Below are positions 4,817 to 5,297 of a stretch of 5,297 nt of DNA, one piece after another. The translations under genes and the position numbers were made by a program. Source of the DNA: Alphaproteobacteria bacterium (lineage in GTDB: Bacteria; Pseudomonadota; Alphaproteobacteria; Sphingomonadales; Sphingomonadaceae). The stretch is taken from positions 1 through 5,297 of the forward strand of contig JAHJWA010000275.1 of NCBI GenBank assembly GCA_018828205.1, given 5' to 3'. How positions within the stretch are numbered: the first letter of the stretch is position 1; every line of letters starts with the position of its first letter. Under the pieces are notes generated by a model, which saw nothing but the letters and a program-made list of their open reading frames with translations, was not told the DNA's origin and searched no databases.

Positions 4817-5297
4817 GGGGTTGCTCCTCCGAGGCGATCGAATTCGTTTTCCTCCACCAGCGCGTTGCCGGGTTCGTCGACATGGCCTTCGGGGTCGATG
4901 TGGATCAGCAGCTCCATCTCCGGAAACTGCCCGCACAGATCCGCCTCGACGCGTTCGATCACGTCATGCGCCTCCTCCACGGTCATGCTGCCCGGCAGAT
5001 CGACATGGAACTGGACGAAATCCTGCGTCCCGCTGGTGCGGGTGCGCAGATCGTGAAGGTTGGAGAGCTCGGGGTGGCGCGCCGCCGCGGCGACGAAGGC
5101 CTCGCGCTTGGCATCGGGCCATTCGCGGTCGAGCAGCTGATCGACCGCGGTCGAGGCCGCCGACCAGGCGCCCCACAGCAGCCAGGCGCCGATCGCCAGC
5201 CCGAACAGCGGGTCGGCCAGTCCGAAGCCGGCGTATTGGTCGAGCGCCAGCGCCGCGATCACCGCGAGGTTGAGCAGCAGGTCGGACTGGTAGTGGA
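4813..5297 (-). CDS. Cation diffusion facilitator (FieF/YiiP-type) metal transporter, C-terminal part
   Basis: Only the last 160 residues are in the window; the 5' end lies beyond 5297. The fragment begins almost exactly at the transport-site motif HYQSD (5295-5281) of transmembrane helix 5, whose His and Asp bind the transported divalent metal in E. coli YiiP. Helix 5 (LLLNLAVIAALAL) and helix 6 (FGLAIGAWLLWGAWSA) follow, then LLDREWPD and the cytoplasmic ferredoxin-like domain. That domain has HDLRTRTSG, FHVDLP and LIHIDP, matching the cytoplasmic zinc-site histidines and aspartate of YiiP (H81, H97, H132, D134 of the fragment). The protein would export Zn2+, Fe2+ or a similar ion from the cytoplasm by proton antiport; the ion cannot be decided without helix 2. 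It overlaps the PhzF-family gene by four bases. An internal GTG at 5262 is not the true start. Confidence 0.93.
   Translation of the reverse strand, partial: HYQSDLLLNLAVIAALALDQYAGFGLADPLFGLAIGAWLLWGAWSAASTAVDQLLDREWPDAKREAFVAAAARHPELSNLHDLRTRTSGTQDFVQFHVDLPGSMTVEEAHDVIERVEADLCGQFPEMELLIHIDPEGHVDEPGNALVEENEFDRLGGATP
4824..4830 (-). promoter_or_regulatory. Shine-Dalgarno for the PhzF-family gene
   Basis: The minus strand reads GGAGGAG here, seven bases before the ATG at 4816. It lies inside the end of the upstream transporter gene, encoding its final Gly-Gly-Ala residues. It decides the 4816 start over a longer open frame that begins at 4936. Confidence 0.8.

Noticed and set aside
4817..4936. 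Upstream extension of the PhzF-family frame to an ATG at 4936
   Set aside because: The extension is Arg-rich and lies within the transporter coding region. The family's usual N-terminus and a strong Shine-Dalgarno fix the start at 4816.

Overview
The window is GC-rich chromosomal DNA with small, tightly packed genes. It looks like an alphaproteobacterium, most likely Sphingomonadales of the Erythrobacter/Porphyrobacter type. The strongest support is a SciP (DUF1153) cell-cycle regulator, a family essentially confined to Alphaproteobacteria. An EcfG-type general-stress promoter and the alphaproteobacterial style of MnmA agree with this. I see no rRNA, tRNA, CRISPR array, insertion sequence or phage gene. 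The genus is an inference from protein style, not a database match.

Left part (1-1038), all on the minus strand. A small unknown protein (742-1038) overlaps the start of sciP (446-745) by four bases (ATGA). A good intrinsic terminator follows sciP at 397-424. Next comes an independent unit, a GlsB/YeaQ/YmgE-family membrane protein (20-283) with a strong ribosome binding site. It is preceded by an exact GGAAC-N17-CGTT element, the known promoter signature of the alphaproteobacterial stress sigma factor EcfG.

Middle part (1039-2421). A divergent intergenic region of about 180 bp carries a hexanucleotide tandem repeat, a run of C tracts that is a G-quadruplex motif on the minus strand, and a 16-bp perfect palindrome that runs into the proposed start codon of mnmA. 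mnmA (1222-2421, plus strand) encodes the tRNA U34 2-thiouridylase.

Right part (2422-5297). A minus-strand gene for a small cysteine-containing single-pass membrane protein (2453-2833) is divergent from a plus-strand serine hydrolase lipoprotein of the beta-lactamase/NylB-like fold (2869-3996). The membrane-protein gene begins with four imperfect 15-bp repeats, and the hydrolase start lies inside an 8-bp inverted repeat. Convergent to the hydrolase is a minus-strand pair: the C-terminal part of a cation diffusion facilitator (CDF) metal transporter, cut by the window edge, and a PhzF-family isomerase-like protein. These two also overlap by ATGA.

The genes are mostly housekeeping or general accessory functions, and nothing proves a new multi-gene system. 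The points that deserve attention are the EcfG promoter in front of the stress membrane gene, the unknown ORF coupled to sciP, the two dyads that include start codons, the 15-bp repeat array, and the pairing of the Cys-rich membrane protein with the lipoprotein hydrolase.
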